Of a stretch of 56,621 nt of DNA, positions 37,258 through 46,771 are shown one piece after another (within the stretch, counting starts at the first letter, position 1; every line of letters starts with the position of its first letter). The DNA lies in NCBI GenBank assembly GCA_944325935.1, contig CALVCF010000026.1, positions 1-56,621 on the forward strand, read 5' to 3'. This DNA is from an uncultured Erysipelotrichaceae bacterium. Its GTDB lineage: Bacteria; Bacillota_I; Bacilli_A; Erysipelotrichales; Erysipelotrichaceae. The notes beneath the pieces are model-generated. The model had not been told where the DNA came from. It did not search any database and saw only the letters and a list, made by a program, of their open reading frames with translations. Both the position numbers and the translations under genes were made by a program.

Positions 37258-38941
37258 GGAGTATTTGTTTTAAATGCTCAAGAATCTCTTCGTATTTTAT
37301 ATCACTTTTTTCATTGCTGCGGCGATCTTTTAACTCTACCAGACCTTCGCTTAGCTTTTTGCCAAGGGTAATCTGATAGGGAATACCGATAAGATCCATA
37401 TCATTGAATTTAACACCGGCTCGTTCATCACGATCATCTAATAAGACTTCAATTCCAGATTTACTTAGCTCATCGTGCAATTCTATTGCTGATCTGACCT
37501 GGTTTTGATCCTTGGTATTGGTAGTGATGATCGCCACTTCAAACGGGGCAACACTTAAGGGCCAGATGATGCCGTGTTCATCGTGATTCTGTTCGACTAA
37601 AGCAGCCATTACCCGACCAAGGCCTATCCCATATGAACCCATCCAGACATATTCGCTCTTATTCTCTTCGTTTAAGTAGCTAAGATCGAGTGCCTTGGAA
37701 TACTTGGTGCCAAGCTTAAAGGTATTGCCGATTTCTATACCTTTGGTAAAGGATAACTTCTTACCACAATGCGGGCAGAGATCGTCTTCGCCGATCTGGC
37801 GGATATCGGCCATGATATCATATTTAAAATCTTTGAAGTTGACATTGATCAAATGGTGGTCACTCTTGTTGGCGCCGGTGATAAAGTTGCACATATCTTT
37901 GAGAGCTTCATCAACAATTATTTTGCAATCAAGTCCAATAGGTCCTGCAAAGCCCACCTTAGCTTTAGTCAATTGTTCAACAACCTTTTGATCGGCTAAT
38001 TCGACCTCAAAAGCGTTTAAAACTTTAGCTAGTTTAGTTTCTGATACTTCGTGATCCCCTCTTAACAAGACAGCTACATTTTCGCCATCACAAGTGTAGA
38101 TCAAGGTTTTAACGAATTTATCTTCCGCTAGATTTAAATAAGCGCAGACATCTTTGATCTTACCGGCATTTGGTGTATAGACTTCTTCAATTTTTAGGGG
38201 CTCTTCATAAGGGTTGGCCTGATATTGACATTTTGCGACTTCAAGATTAGAAGTATAACCGCAATGATCGCAATAAACGATCGTATCTTCACCGATCGGG
38301 GTGATCGCTTGAAATTCCTCTGATAAAAGTCCGCCCATGACACCTGTATCGGCTTTGACGATACGATAATCGATCTCCATCTCATCAAAAGACTTTTTAT
38401 AGGCTTCAAACATTTTTTGATAGGAGACATCAAGACCATCTAGATCGCGATCAAAGGAATAAGCGTCCTTCATTAAAAATTCTTTGACCCTGATCAAGCC
38501 AAAACGCGCACGCGGTTCGTCGCGGTATTTGTTTTGGAATTGATAAAGGTTGAAGGGCATGTGTTTATATGATCGGATCATCATTTTGGCAGCCAGCGCA
38601 AAGAGCTCTTCGTGAGTTGGCCCAAGGTCCATACCCTTGCCGTTTCGGTCTTTTAAGCGGAAGATACTCTTGCCGAAATTTTCAAGCCGGCCCGATTTTT
38701 CATAGTACTCTTCAGCGATCAAAGCAGGCATTTTGACTTCTTGAGCCCCAGCTTCTTCCATATGTTTACGGATGATGCCTTCGATCTTGTTTTGAACTTT
38801 AAGACCTAAAGGCAGCATCATATAGATGCCAGCCGAGGTTTTTTTAATATAGCCTGCCTTGACCAAAAGATTACCACTGATGGAATCTTCGTCTTTGACA
38901 TCTTCTCTTAAGGTATAAAAATACTTGTTTTTTAATTTCAT
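37250..38941 (-). CDS. proS: Prolyl-tRNA synthetase, bacterial type
   Basis: 563 residues. Class II motifs (GIYMMLPLGLKVQNKIEGIIR, RFGLIRVKEFLMKDAYSFD, GSYGIGLGRVM), with the editing insertion (about 220-385) between motifs 2 and 3 including a C-x2-C pair. Charges tRNA-Pro and deacylates Ala-tRNA-Pro. Convergent with thrS. GTGACA-17-TATAAT promoter just upstream; no T-box seen. Confidence 0.97.
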   Translation of the reverse strand: MKLKNKYFYTLREDVKDEDSISGNLLVKAGYIKKTSAGIYMMLPLGLKVQNKIEGIIRKHMEEAGAQEVKMPALIAEEYYEKSGRLENFGKSIFRLKDRNGKGMDLGPTHEELFALAAKMMIRSYKHMPFNLYQFQNKYRDEPRARFGLIRVKEFLMKDAYSFDRDLDGLDVSYQKMFEAYKKSFDEMEIDYRIVKADTGVMGGLLSEEFQAITPIGEDTIVYCDHCGYTSNLEVAKCQYQANPYEEPLKIEEVYTPNAGKIKDVCAYLNLAEDKFVKTLIYTCDGENVAVLLRGDHEVSETKLAKVLNAFEVELADQKVVEQLTKAKVGFAGPIGLDCKIIVDEALKDMCNFITGANKSDHHLINVNFKDFKYDIMADIRQIGEDDLCPHCGKKLSFTKGIEIGNTFKLGTKYSKALDLSYLNEENKSEYVWMGSYGIGLGRVMAALVEQNHDEHGIIWPLSVAPFEVAIITTNTKDQNQVRSAIELHDELSKSGIEVLLDDRDERAGVKFNDMDLIGIPYQITLGKKLSEGLVELKDRRSNEKSDIKYEEILEHLKQILQK

Positions 38942-38963
38942 ATTTTCTCTCCAAACCTTAAAA

Positions 38964-38992
38964 ATTATACAATATCAGCTTTAACTTGTCAC
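38964..38992 (-). promoter_or_regulatory. proS promoter
   Basis: GTGACA (38987-38992), 17 bp, TATAAT (38964-38969) on the minus strand. It begins directly after the stop codon of the upstream membrane gene. Confidence 0.7.
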
Positions 38993-39832
38993 TTAGATCT
39001 CGCCTTTAAAGCGACGGGTAATTTGTTCGAGTTTTTCTTTTTTAACGGCTAGATCTTTTTTGATCATATCGATCTTTTTCTCGTCAAAGCTTTTCTCAAA
39101 GCGTTTATTTAAGGCGTTGCGCAGATCCTTATGTACTTTTTTGTAGTCGGCTTTAGCTTGTAGATAATCTTTTTTGATCTTATTTGGCAAGGCCTTAAAA
39201 TCGGGATAGGCCGCAAGGATCCTTCTTTCTAGTAAATTATGATCTTTCAAAAGTGCACGTACTTCTTTAGCGATCTCTTCTGTATCATCTTTGCCGCTAT
39301 GATCGATTTCTTGTTTAACTATATTCATCAAGAAATGAGACAGGATGTAATCGCTAAGGATCAAGATAATAATGAAGATCGCCGCAATCTTTAAAAATCC
39401 ATCGCTTAATTGCCCGACTAAATTGAAGTAATGGGGTGCGATAAAGCGGACGATCACCACCGAAGCTAAACCGAATAAGATTAGATTACCGATCCAGATC
39501 CTGCCGTTTAGGTTCATAGGTTTACTTGAATAATCCCACCAGCGGGCATGGAAGACCTTTTCCATATACCAGCTAGTAAAATATTCCAAGGCGCCGCATA
39601 TGACAAAGCCAGTCCAAAAAGTTTCGGCGATCGTTCCTCTATAGCCGATAAGACCGCCAACCAGGATCGTCACGCTTACAACGCCCCAGCCATAGATCGG
39701 GCAATAGGGGCCGATCAAAAAACCCCGATTGATAAAATGGTGGTATTGGATATATTTGAGCGTGACTTCCATAAGCCAGCCCAAGACCGCGAACACAAAA
39801 AACAATAAGACAAATTCATAAAATAAGTGCAT
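38993..39832 (-). CDS. CmpB-type putative ABC transporter permease-like membrane protein
   Basis: 279 residues. Five or so hydrophobic segments in the first 165 residues, with GWLMEVTLKYIQYHHFINRGFL and GPYCPIYGWG typical of the ABC_trans_CmpB (PF06541-type) family. The last 100 residues are a highly charged coiled-coil-like tail. The family name implies transport, but no function is proven. Follows the MATE gene by 9 nt with AAGGAG, so the two are co-transcribed. Confidence 0.82.
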   Translation of the reverse strand: MHLFYEFVLLFFVFAVLGWLMEVTLKYIQYHHFINRGFLIGPYCPIYGWGVVSVTILVGGLIGYRGTIAETFWTGFVICGALEYFTSWYMEKVFHARWWDYSSKPMNLNGRIWIGNLILFGLASVVIVRFIAPHYFNLVGQLSDGFLKIAAIFIIILILSDYILSHFLMNIVKQEIDHSGKDDTEEIAKEVRALLKDHNLLERRILAAYPDFKALPNKIKKDYLQAKADYKKVHKDLRNALNKRFEKSFDEKKIDMIKKDLAVKKEKLEQITRRFKGEI

Positions 39833-39841
39833 ACAAACTCC

Positions 39842-41194
39842 TTAGATCTTAATATCGATCCATTTTCCCTGATGATAGCGGGTCGTAAAAAAGATAAAAC
39901 GGGACAGCTGATCAGATAATACCCCGATCCAAATACCGGTCAAACCCAGATTGATAATGCCGCCTGCGAAAGACCAAGTAATAAGCGTACGGATCAAAGT
40001 AACGGAGATAAGCGAGGCAAAAAGCGTATAGCGCGCATCTCCTGCACCTCTAAGACAGCCTGCGTAAATGACTTGCGATATTTGAAAGACCATAATGATA
40101 CCGATGAAGTTCATGATCATGGCACCCATATCTAGGATGATAGCTTCATCAAAGAAGAAGCCGAAGAGATCTCTTCCAAAGAGGAACATGATAATCATTA
40201 AGATCAGCGAAATAATGAGTCCCATTAGTTGACAATAAGTACCGTATCTTTTGGCTAAAGGTCCATTTTTTTCGCCCAGACTGCGTCCGATCAGGGCGAC
40301 AGCCGCCACTTGCATTCCATCGCCAAAGGAGAAAGACAGGCTCAAAAAATTCATGCCTACTTGATGGGCGGCAAAGGCATTAGTACCTAGCTGAGCAGCG
40401 ATGATAGCCGTTGTCAGAAAGCCAATACGCATCGCGATGTTTTCAATGAAGAAATTAGAGGAAAGACGAATAATGCTGCCTAAGGTCATAAGACTGGGAC
40501 GGATCTTCTCATCGATGATATAGGCGATATTAATATAGCTGTTATTTTTTAAAAGGGACATGATCGCCATGACAAAGGAAACGATCGTACCTAAAACCGT
40601 TGCTAAAGCAGCTCCAAATAAACCAAGAGCTGGAAAACCAAAGTGGCCCTCGATCAAAAGATAATTAAAAAAGATATTGATCAGCGAACTGGTGACATTG
40701 GTGGTCATAGCGATCCTCGTATTCCCGCTGCCTCTTTGGGCGGCATTTACAAGCATCGTCAAGACATTAAAGATCATTCCGGCCTGAATGACCTTAAAAT
40801 AGGTCACTGCCAGATCGTGGGTATCGCTATTAGAACCGCATAATTCAATGATCCCATCGGCGAAAACAAAGGTAAAGAAGCTGATCAAAAGGCAGGCGAT
40901 CAAGACAAAGATAAAGGAAGTGACCACAATCTCATTGGCATTTTTTCTTCTTTTTTGCCCAAAACGGCGGGCGACAAGCGCGCTGATCGCAATATTTGAT
41001 GCCAAAAAAAGCGCCAGGGCGATCAGTTTGGGTTGGGTAGTCAAGCCTACTGCAGCTATAGCACTGGGACCTAAGGTCGAGACCATCAGGGTATCGATCA
41101 TTCCGGCCAAAGAGATAAAAAAACTCTCCAAGACTGCAGGCCATGCCATTTGGAAGGTTTCATAAAACAGGCTTCGTCTTGCGTGTTGTTCCAT
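39842..41194 (-). CDS. MATE-family multidrug/sodium antiporter
   Basis: 450 residues from ATG 41194 with twelve hydrophobic segments in two similar halves (MAWPAVLESFFISLAGMIDT; IRLSSNFFIENIAMRIGFL). GLTTQPKLIALALFLASNIA and AAHQVGMNFLSLSFSFGDGM are MATE motifs. An in-frame ATG at 41230 is less likely since it lies upstream of the -10. TATAAT ends 6 nt before ATG 41194 and there is no Shine-Dalgarno, so a leaderless mRNA is likely. Divergent from guaB. Confidence 0.93.
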   Translation of the reverse strand: MEQHARRSLFYETFQMAWPAVLESFFISLAGMIDTLMVSTLGPSAIAAVGLTTQPKLIALALFLASNIAISALVARRFGQKRRKNANEIVVTSFIFVLIACLLISFFTFVFADGIIELCGSNSDTHDLAVTYFKVIQAGMIFNVLTMLVNAAQRGSGNTRIAMTTNVTSSLINIFFNYLLIEGHFGFPALGLFGAALATVLGTIVSFVMAIMSLLKNNSYINIAYIIDEKIRPSLMTLGSIIRLSSNFFIENIAMRIGFLTTAIIAAQLGTNAFAAHQVGMNFLSLSFSFGDGMQVAAVALIGRSLGEKNGPLAKRYGTYCQLMGLIISLILMIIMFLFGRDLFGFFFDEAIILDMGAMIMNFIGIIMVFQISQVIYAGCLRGAGDARYTLFASLISVTLIRTLITWSFAGGIINLGLTGIWIGVLSDQLSRFIFFTTRYHQGKWIDIKI

Positions 41195-41200
41195 ATGTGT

Positions 41201-41206
41201 ATTATA
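41201..41206 (-). promoter_or_regulatory. -10 box of the MATE gene
   Basis: TATAAT on the minus strand, 6 nt from the start codon. The -35 is poor (TGGCAT at 41224-41229, 17-bp spacing). Confidence 0.5.
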
Positions 41207-41235
41207 CGCGCCATTAGAAAGATATGCCATTTTAA

Positions 41236-41265
41236 TTGTCTTTTTTAAAACCTTTTTTGTATAAT
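41236..41265 (+). promoter_or_regulatory. guaB promoter
   Basis: TTGTCT (41236-41241), 18 bp, TATAAT (41260-41265), then AAAGGAGAAG. The leader is too short for a purine riboswitch. Confidence 0.7.
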
Positions 41266-41291
41266 ACTTGTAAAAATAAAGGAGAAGATTG

Positions 41292-42797
41292 ATGGCTTAT
41301 TTTTTCAAAGAAACGTCACACACATTTAATGAGTACTTATTGGTTCCAGGTTTTACAAGTTCTGATTGTATTCCCTCGAAGGTCGATCTGAGTGCGCCTT
41401 TGGTTCGTTTTAAAAAAGGGGAGAGATCACCAATTGAATTAAAGATCCCGATGGTCTCCGCTATTATGCAAGCTGTTTCAGATGATCGTTTGGCGATCGC
41501 TTTAGCAAAAGAGGGAGGGCTGTCTTTCATATACGGTTCGCAGAGTATTGAAGATGAAGCCGATATGGTCAGACGCGTTAAAAATCATAAAGCGGGCTTT
41601 GTTGTTTCGGATTCAAATATTCGTCCTGACCAAAGCTTGGCTGAACTTTTGGCTTTGGTTGAAAAAACAGGACATTCTACGGTCGCCGTCACCGAAGATG
41701 GACTAGCAAACGGCAAACTTGTCGGTATTATCACTTCCCGCGATTATCGCTTATCAAGAGTAGACCTCAATGATAAGGTGGAAAAATATATGACCCCCTT
41801 TGATCATCTGATCTGCGGTAATATCAATGATGATCTTACCCGTTGTAACGATCTAATATGGGAACATAAGCTCAATTCTTTACCCATCATCGACGATAAT
41901 AATAATTTAGCTTACTTGGTTTTCCGCAAGGACTATGAATCACACAAGGAATATCCCAATGAATTAAGTGATGTCCATAAACGTTTTTTAGTGGGTGCAG
42001 GCATTAATTCAAGAGACTATGAAATGCGGGTTCCAGCGCTTGTTGAAGCGGGCGCTGATGTGCTTTGCATCGATTCTAGTGAAGGTTATAGCCAATGGCA
42101 GGCTAATACTCTAAAGTGGATCAAAGAAAAATATGGCGATCGCATTTTTGTTGGAGCCGGCAATGTCGTTGATGCAGAGGGTTTCCGTTTCTTGGCTGAT
42201 GCTGGGGCTGACTTTGTCAAGGTCGGGATCGGTGGCGGATCGATCTGTATCACAAGAGAGACCAAAGGCATCGGACGCGGTCAGGCGACGGCAGTGATCG
42301 ATGTTGCTAAGGCTCGCGATGATTATTTTAAAGAGACGGGGATCTATGTACCTATCTGTTCTGATGGCGGGATCGTATTTGACTATCACATTTCACTTGC
42401 TTTGGCAATGGGAGCCGACTTTGTGATGCTGGGTCGCTATTTTGCCCGTTTTGAAGAAGCACCAAACAACAAAGTTATGTTGAATGGATCATACTATAAA
42501 GAATACTGGGGCGAAGGTTCCAACCGCGCTCGCAATTGGCAAAGGTATGATATGGGCGGTTCGACTCATTTAAGCTTTGAAGAGGGTGTTGATTCATTCG
42601 TGCCCTATGCCGGCAACCTGCACGACAATGTGGGCCTGACTTGTTCTAAGATCAAGTCGACCATGTGCAATTGTGGGGCTTTGACGATTAAAGAATTCCA
42701 AGAAAAGGCAAAATTGACACTTGTCTCAGCGACCTCGATCGTGGAAGGCGGTGCCCATGATGTTATCGTCAAGAATTCCAATACAAATGCTAACTGA
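41292..42797 (+). CDS. guaB: IMP dehydrogenase, Tritrichomonas-like clade
   Basis: 501 residues from ATG 41292 (a TTG one codon earlier is possible). Barrel interrupted by two CBS domains (about 100-215). The catalytic loop [20 protein letters not shown] places the cysteine at 319, and R418-Y419 (NWQRYDMGG) are the flap base residues; these positions equal those I recall for the Tritrichomonas foetus enzyme. It differs from the usual bacterial GIGPGSICTTR form. Oxidises IMP to XMP. Its 3' end overlaps rnhC by 8 nt. Confidence 0.95.
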   Translation: MAYFFKETSHTFNEYLLVPGFTSSDCIPSKVDLSAPLVRFKKGERSPIELKIPMVSAIMQAVSDDRLAIALAKEGGLSFIYGSQSIEDEADMVRRVKNHKAGFVVSDSNIRPDQSLAELLALVEKTGHSTVAVTEDGLANGKLVGIITSRDYRLSRVDLNDKVEKYMTPFDHLICGNINDDLTRCNDLIWEHKLNSLPIIDDNNNLAYLVFRKDYESHKEYPNELSDVHKRFLVGAGINSRDYEMRVPALVEAGADVLCIDSSEGYSQWQANTLKWIKEKYGDRIFVGAGNVVDAEGFRFLADAGADFVKVGIGGGSICITRETKGIGRGQATAVIDVAKARDDYFKETGIYVPICSDGGIVFDYHISLALAMGADFVMLGRYFARFEEAPNNKVMLNGSYYKEYWGEGSNRARNWQRYDMGGSTHLSFEEGVDSFVPYAGNLHDNVGLTCSKIKSTMCNCGALTIKEFQEKAKLTLVSATSIVEGGAHDVIVKNSNTNAN

Positions 42798-43629
42798 GTT
42801 TAGCGGTATTCTTAAAATGGAGTTTGGCAACCTTGATCAGCGCCTCACGTCCGTGTTTTTGGACGAAAGATTGGGCAAAGCGGTCAACTTCTTCCCCGGC
42901 TCCTTTGATAAAATGCATGTTATAAGTTTGGTCCATCTGGGCCAAACTTTTTAAAAAGGCATAACGGGCAATGATGCTGCTGGCAGCGACAGATAAGTAA
43001 CGCTCTTCGGCCTTTGTCTCAAACTGAACTTTTTGATAGACTTCTTTTTCGTCTTTAAGATAGTTAAAATAACGCTCTTTAGGGCAGAATTCATCGATGA
43101 TGGCCAAAGAGGGGATATCATAGCCTTTGCTTAAGAGATTGAGATAGGCTTTATTATGCATCTTTGCTTTGATCATATTGAGATTATTGACTTGATGAAT
43201 GCGATTATAGGTCAAGGGATCCAGGATCAAAAGCGAGTGTTTCAATCTTTTCATCAGCGAAGGTGCAATCTTTAAGATCTTTTCATCGTCGATCTTTTTC
43301 GAGTCGGTTACCCCTAAATCATTAAGAAAGGCAAAGTCCTCTACTTCTACGATCGAGGCACAAACACAAACAGGCCCAAAGTAGTCACCGGTGCCGACTT
43401 CATCCGAGCCAGCCAGCCGCTTATCTTTCTTTATTAGCCCGGCTACATATTCATGTGCTAAGGAACCGGTAAAGACGGCTTTATTTGTTGTATAGATCGT
43501 TATATCTAAATCTTCGCCTTTATAGCGATAGGCGACGTAAGGTGCGGTATTCTTTTTGATATAAGGGCCAAAGTCCTTGAGAATCTTAGCTATATCAGAC
43601 GAGCTCAATTTTAAACTTAGTGTATTCAT
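42790..43629 (-). CDS. rnhC: Ribonuclease HIII
   Basis: 279 residues. N-terminal TBP-like substrate-binding domain (1-75) and the RNase H catalytic domain with [18 protein letters not shown] and [12 protein letters not shown]; the GTGDYFGP form separates HIII from HII. Removes RNA from hybrids and ribonucleotides in DNA. Convergent with guaB, divergent from cvpA. Confidence 0.96.
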   Translation of the reverse strand: MNTLSLKLSSSDIAKILKDFGPYIKKNTAPYVAYRYKGEDLDITIYTTNKAVFTGSLAHEYVAGLIKKDKRLAGSDEVGTGDYFGPVCVCASIVEVEDFAFLNDLGVTDSKKIDDEKILKIAPSLMKRLKHSLLILDPLTYNRIHQVNNLNMIKAKMHNKAYLNLLSKGYDIPSLAIIDEFCPKERYFNYLKDEKEVYQKVQFETKAEERYLSVAASSIIARYAFLKSLAQMDQTYNMHFIKGAGEEVDRFAQSFVQKHGREALIKVAKLHFKNTAKLS

Positions 43630-43665
43630 ATGCGTTTATGGTATCATAAGAAAAGGAGGAATTGT

Positions 43666-44508
43666 ATGCATATCGATAGTTCTTTATTTATCTTTATCAA
43701 TATTGTCGTCGTGGTCATCTTCCTTATCACGATCTTATTGGGATATAAAAATGGGTTTTTATATGGCATTTTAAATATTGTTTCATTATTCATATCGGCC
43801 TTTGTAGCTTGGGTCGTAGGACCAGTCATCGCTGAAAGGATCTCTTTTTTTGATCATTATACATCCTTGAGCGATGTCATCCTTTATACTCTATTGAATT
43901 TTGTGATATGGATCTTGATCGTTTTTTTCTTATGCCGTTTGATTTTGTTCATTGTCATGAAAGTGACAAAGCTGGTGTCAAAATTGCCGATCATCGGGGT
44001 TTTTAACCGGATGCTAGGGGCTCTTTTAGGAGTTGTGGTAGGATTCTTCTATATCATTCTCTTAACAACTGTTCTAGCAACTCCGGTTTTTGTAAACGGG
44101 CAAGAAGCAATCGATCAGACATTTTTAAAACCTCTTAGCAATATTTCCAATCAAATCATGCTCAAACTCAGCGATATGATCGATCTTTCGTCATTTGAGA
44201 CGCAAGCTGTCGATAATCTTCAAAATTCCGGATCAAATCTTGAAGAGATGATCGCCAAGGGCGATATCGAAAGTCTTAAAGAGATCGCTCTAGCGTATCT
44301 TCCAAACGATATCGGTGTTGACGAATTAAGAGATATGGTAAGGACATATTTACCTGAAGATATCAATTCAAAGGCGATCTTAGAAGATCCAAAGGTCCAA
44401 GAGGCAATCAACAATTTAGATATCGATGCCTTGTATACTGCCTTAGGTACTAAATTAGACATTGAGGCAATGCGTGATCAGGTAGAAGGTCTGCTCGATC
44501 ATGAATAA
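43666..44508 (+). CDS. cvpA: CvpA-family membrane protein
   Basis: 280 residues from ATG 43666, after AAAAGGAGG. Four hydrophobic segments in the first 145 residues (IFINIVVVVIFLITILLGYKNGFLYG; GVFNRMLGALLGVVVGFFYI), then a soluble acidic helical C-terminus. CvpA/YshB proteins often precede mutS2 in Bacillota, as here with an 8-nt overlap. Function is unsettled. Confidence 0.88.
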   Translation: MHIDSSLFIFINIVVVVIFLITILLGYKNGFLYGILNIVSLFISAFVAWVVGPVIAERISFFDHYTSLSDVILYTLLNFVIWILIVFFLCRLILFIVMKVTKLVSKLPIIGVFNRMLGALLGVVVGFFYIILLTTVLATPVFVNGQEAIDQTFLKPLSNISNQIMLKLSDMIDLSSFETQAVDNLQNSGSNLEEMIAKGDIESLKEIALAYLPNDIGVDELRDMVRTYLPEDINSKAILEDPKVQEAINNLDIDALYTALGTKLDIEAMRDQVEGLLDHE

Positions 44509-46771
44509 TAGCGATCGTAAAGCTTTAGAATTCGATCTTGTCTTAGCGCGGGTTTGCGAATACGCTACTTTTGAGCTTGCGAAAAAGGCGATCTTAGAAG
44601 AGGAAGTCGACTTTAATCCCTTAGTCATTAAAAGAAAACTGGCTCTTTCCAAAGAGGCTGAACAGATCATTTTAAAACACGGACGGGTCGATCTAAGTGA
44701 TATCAAGGATATTAGGCCCTTGTTGGACACTCTTAATAAGGGCTTGTCTTTAACAAGTCGTGAGCTATTGTCGGTGCTTGATCATAATGCCCATATCAAA
44801 AGGATCACACGCTTTTTTCGCGATATTGAAGACTTAGAATATCTCGAAGATTTTTTACAAGATCTCTTTTATGATGAGACGATCATGCAAAGGATCAGCC
44901 AATGCATTGATCAAAATGCCAAGATCTTAGACAGCGCCAGTTCACGTTTGAAAGAATTGAGACGTGCCTTAAATAAATGTGAGAAGGATCTAAGCGATAC
45001 CGCCCAGGATTTTATGCGCAGAAACGCCAACAGTCTGCAAGAGACTGTGGTCTACTTGAGACATGATCGCTATTGTTTTTTGGTCAAGAATAGCGATAAG
45101 AACAAATTTGATGGGTTTTTTCATGGCGAGAGTTCATCGGGTCTGGCGAATTATGTTGAACCAAAAGTTCTGATTATTCTCAACAATCTTAAAAGTGAGC
45201 TGGAAGAGAAGATACACGATGAAGAAAGCGCGATCCTGTTGGAGCTTTCACAGCTGGTCTTAAGCCAAGCCGATCATTTTTACAACAATCTCGATTCTTT
45301 AATCGAGCTAGAAAAGGCTTTAGCTAAGGCAGATTACGGTCTTAAAAACGAAGGCGTCCTGGCAAAGCTTCAAGAAGATCTCGACTTAGAGGAAATCGCT
45401 CATCCCCTGATCGATCCAAAGAAGGTGGTCCGCAATAGTTATCATCTTCAAAAGCCTATCAAGGGCATCGTCATCTCCGGTTCGAATACTGGCGGGAAGA
45501 CCGTCTCTTTAAAGATCATCGGTCTAAGCGTTCTTTTGACTTATTTAGGCATCCCTCTGTTAGCTAAAAGGGCAAGCGTTCCGTTATATTCAAAGGTCCT
45601 GGTTGATATCGATGAAGAACAATCGATTATCGACTCTCTAAGTACTTTTTCGGCAAGGCTCAATAAACTTAAAGAAATCCTCAAAGATTTATCCAAGGAT
45701 AGTCTTTTATTGATTGATGAGATCGCCTCTGGGACCGATCCTAAGGAAGGGGAAGCGCTGGCTTTGGCGATTATCGACTATCTTGAAAAAAAGGATTGCC
45801 ATTTTATCATCACGACGCATTTCTCAAGGGTCAAGGAACATGCCTTAGCTTCACGTGTATTGATGATTGCATCCCAGGCTTTTGATCTTGAAAAGATGCG
45901 TCCGACCTATAAATATCTGGAAAATACGATCGGTTATTCCAATGCCTTAGACATTGCCCAAAATTATCTCAACAATGATGAGATCATAGCTAAGGCCCGC
46001 CTGTATTATTTAGAAAATGCAGACGAGGCGACAAGATCGCTCAAAGCTTTAGAAGAAAAAGAAAGCGAATTAGTTCAAAAAGAAAAAGAACTAGCCGATT
46101 TAAAAGCGGAGCTTTTAAGGTCTAAAGAGACTTACGAAGAACAGGTTGCAGAACTTGCCAAAAACAAAGAAGAACTCTTAAAACAGGCCCAAAGTGAATA
46201 TATAAGTTATGTAAATAAACAAAAAGCCCGCTTAGGCAATCTCATTAAGAAAGCTGAAGATAATAGGGAAAGTCTTTTAACTATTCAAAAACAGCTACAA
46301 AAAGAAGAAGCAGAACCTTTAAAAGAAGAACATGATTTCAAGGTCGGTGAAAAAGCTCGGATTCTTTCGACTAAACAAGTGGGAACGATCATTGCGATCA
46401 AAAAAGATACAGCAAGACTTGATGTCAATGGGATCAATTTGACGACCAGCTTAAGCGATCTTGAATATGTCGCTCATGTGGAAACAGCTAAAGTACGCAA
46501 GGTGCATAGCGAAAGAAGTTTTAAGCGCGTCAAACGCGATCTCAATCTCATCGGTCTTCATGTTGATGAAGCTTTGGAACTTGTGGCTAATTTTCTGGAT
46601 GAAGCTTATGGCCATAATATGAAACAGGTCAAGATCATCCATGGCGTTGGGACACTGGCTTTAAAAAAAGCAGTCGAACAATATTTAAAAAATGCTAAGA
46701 TCGTTAAGAGTTTTAAAACAGCAGAACACTATGACGGCGGTAGTGGCGCGACGATCGTGGAGCTAAAATGA
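44501..46771 (+). CDS. mutS2: Endonuclease MutS2
   Basis: 756 residues. MutS-type clamp and ATPase with Walker A SGSNTGGKTVS, Walker B LLIDEIASGTDP and THFSRVKEHAL; a coiled-coil linker (about 500-600) and a C-terminal Smr nuclease domain (about 680-756, LNLIGLHVDEALE, IIHGVGTLALKKAV). Resolves recombination intermediates and splits collided ribosomes. Coupled to cvpA and uvrC. Confidence 0.97.
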   Translation: MNNSDRKALEFDLVLARVCEYATFELAKKAILEEEVDFNPLVIKRKLALSKEAEQIILKHGRVDLSDIKDIRPLLDTLNKGLSLTSRELLSVLDHNAHIKRITRFFRDIEDLEYLEDFLQDLFYDETIMQRISQCIDQNAKILDSASSRLKELRRALNKCEKDLSDTAQDFMRRNANSLQETVVYLRHDRYCFLVKNSDKNKFDGFFHGESSSGLANYVEPKVLIILNNLKSELEEKIHDEESAILLELSQLVLSQADHFYNNLDSLIELEKALAKADYGLKNEGVLAKLQEDLDLEEIAHPLIDPKKVVRNSYHLQKPIKGIVISGSNTGGKTVSLKIIGLSVLLTYLGIPLLAKRASVPLYSKVLVDIDEEQSIIDSLSTFSARLNKLKEILKDLSKDSLLLIDEIASGTDPKEGEALALAIIDYLEKKDCHFIITTHFSRVKEHALASRVLMIASQAFDLEKMRPTYKYLENTIGYSNALDIAQNYLNNDEIIAKARLYYLENADEATRSLKALEEKESELVQKEKELADLKAELLRSKETYEEQVAELAKNKEELLKQAQSEYISYVNKQKARLGNLIKKAEDNRESLLTIQKQLQKEEAEPLKEEHDFKVGEKARILSTKQVGTIIAIKKDTARLDVNGINLTTSLSDLEYVAHVETAKVRKVHSERSFKRVKRDLNLIGLHVDEALELVANFLDEAYGHNMKQVKIIHGVGTLALKKAVEQYLKNAKIVKSFKTAEHYDGGSGATIVELK

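Noticed and set aside
42785-42806. GCTAA...TTAGC at the guaB/rnhC convergence as a terminator
   Set aside because: Five-base stem without a U tract in either direction.
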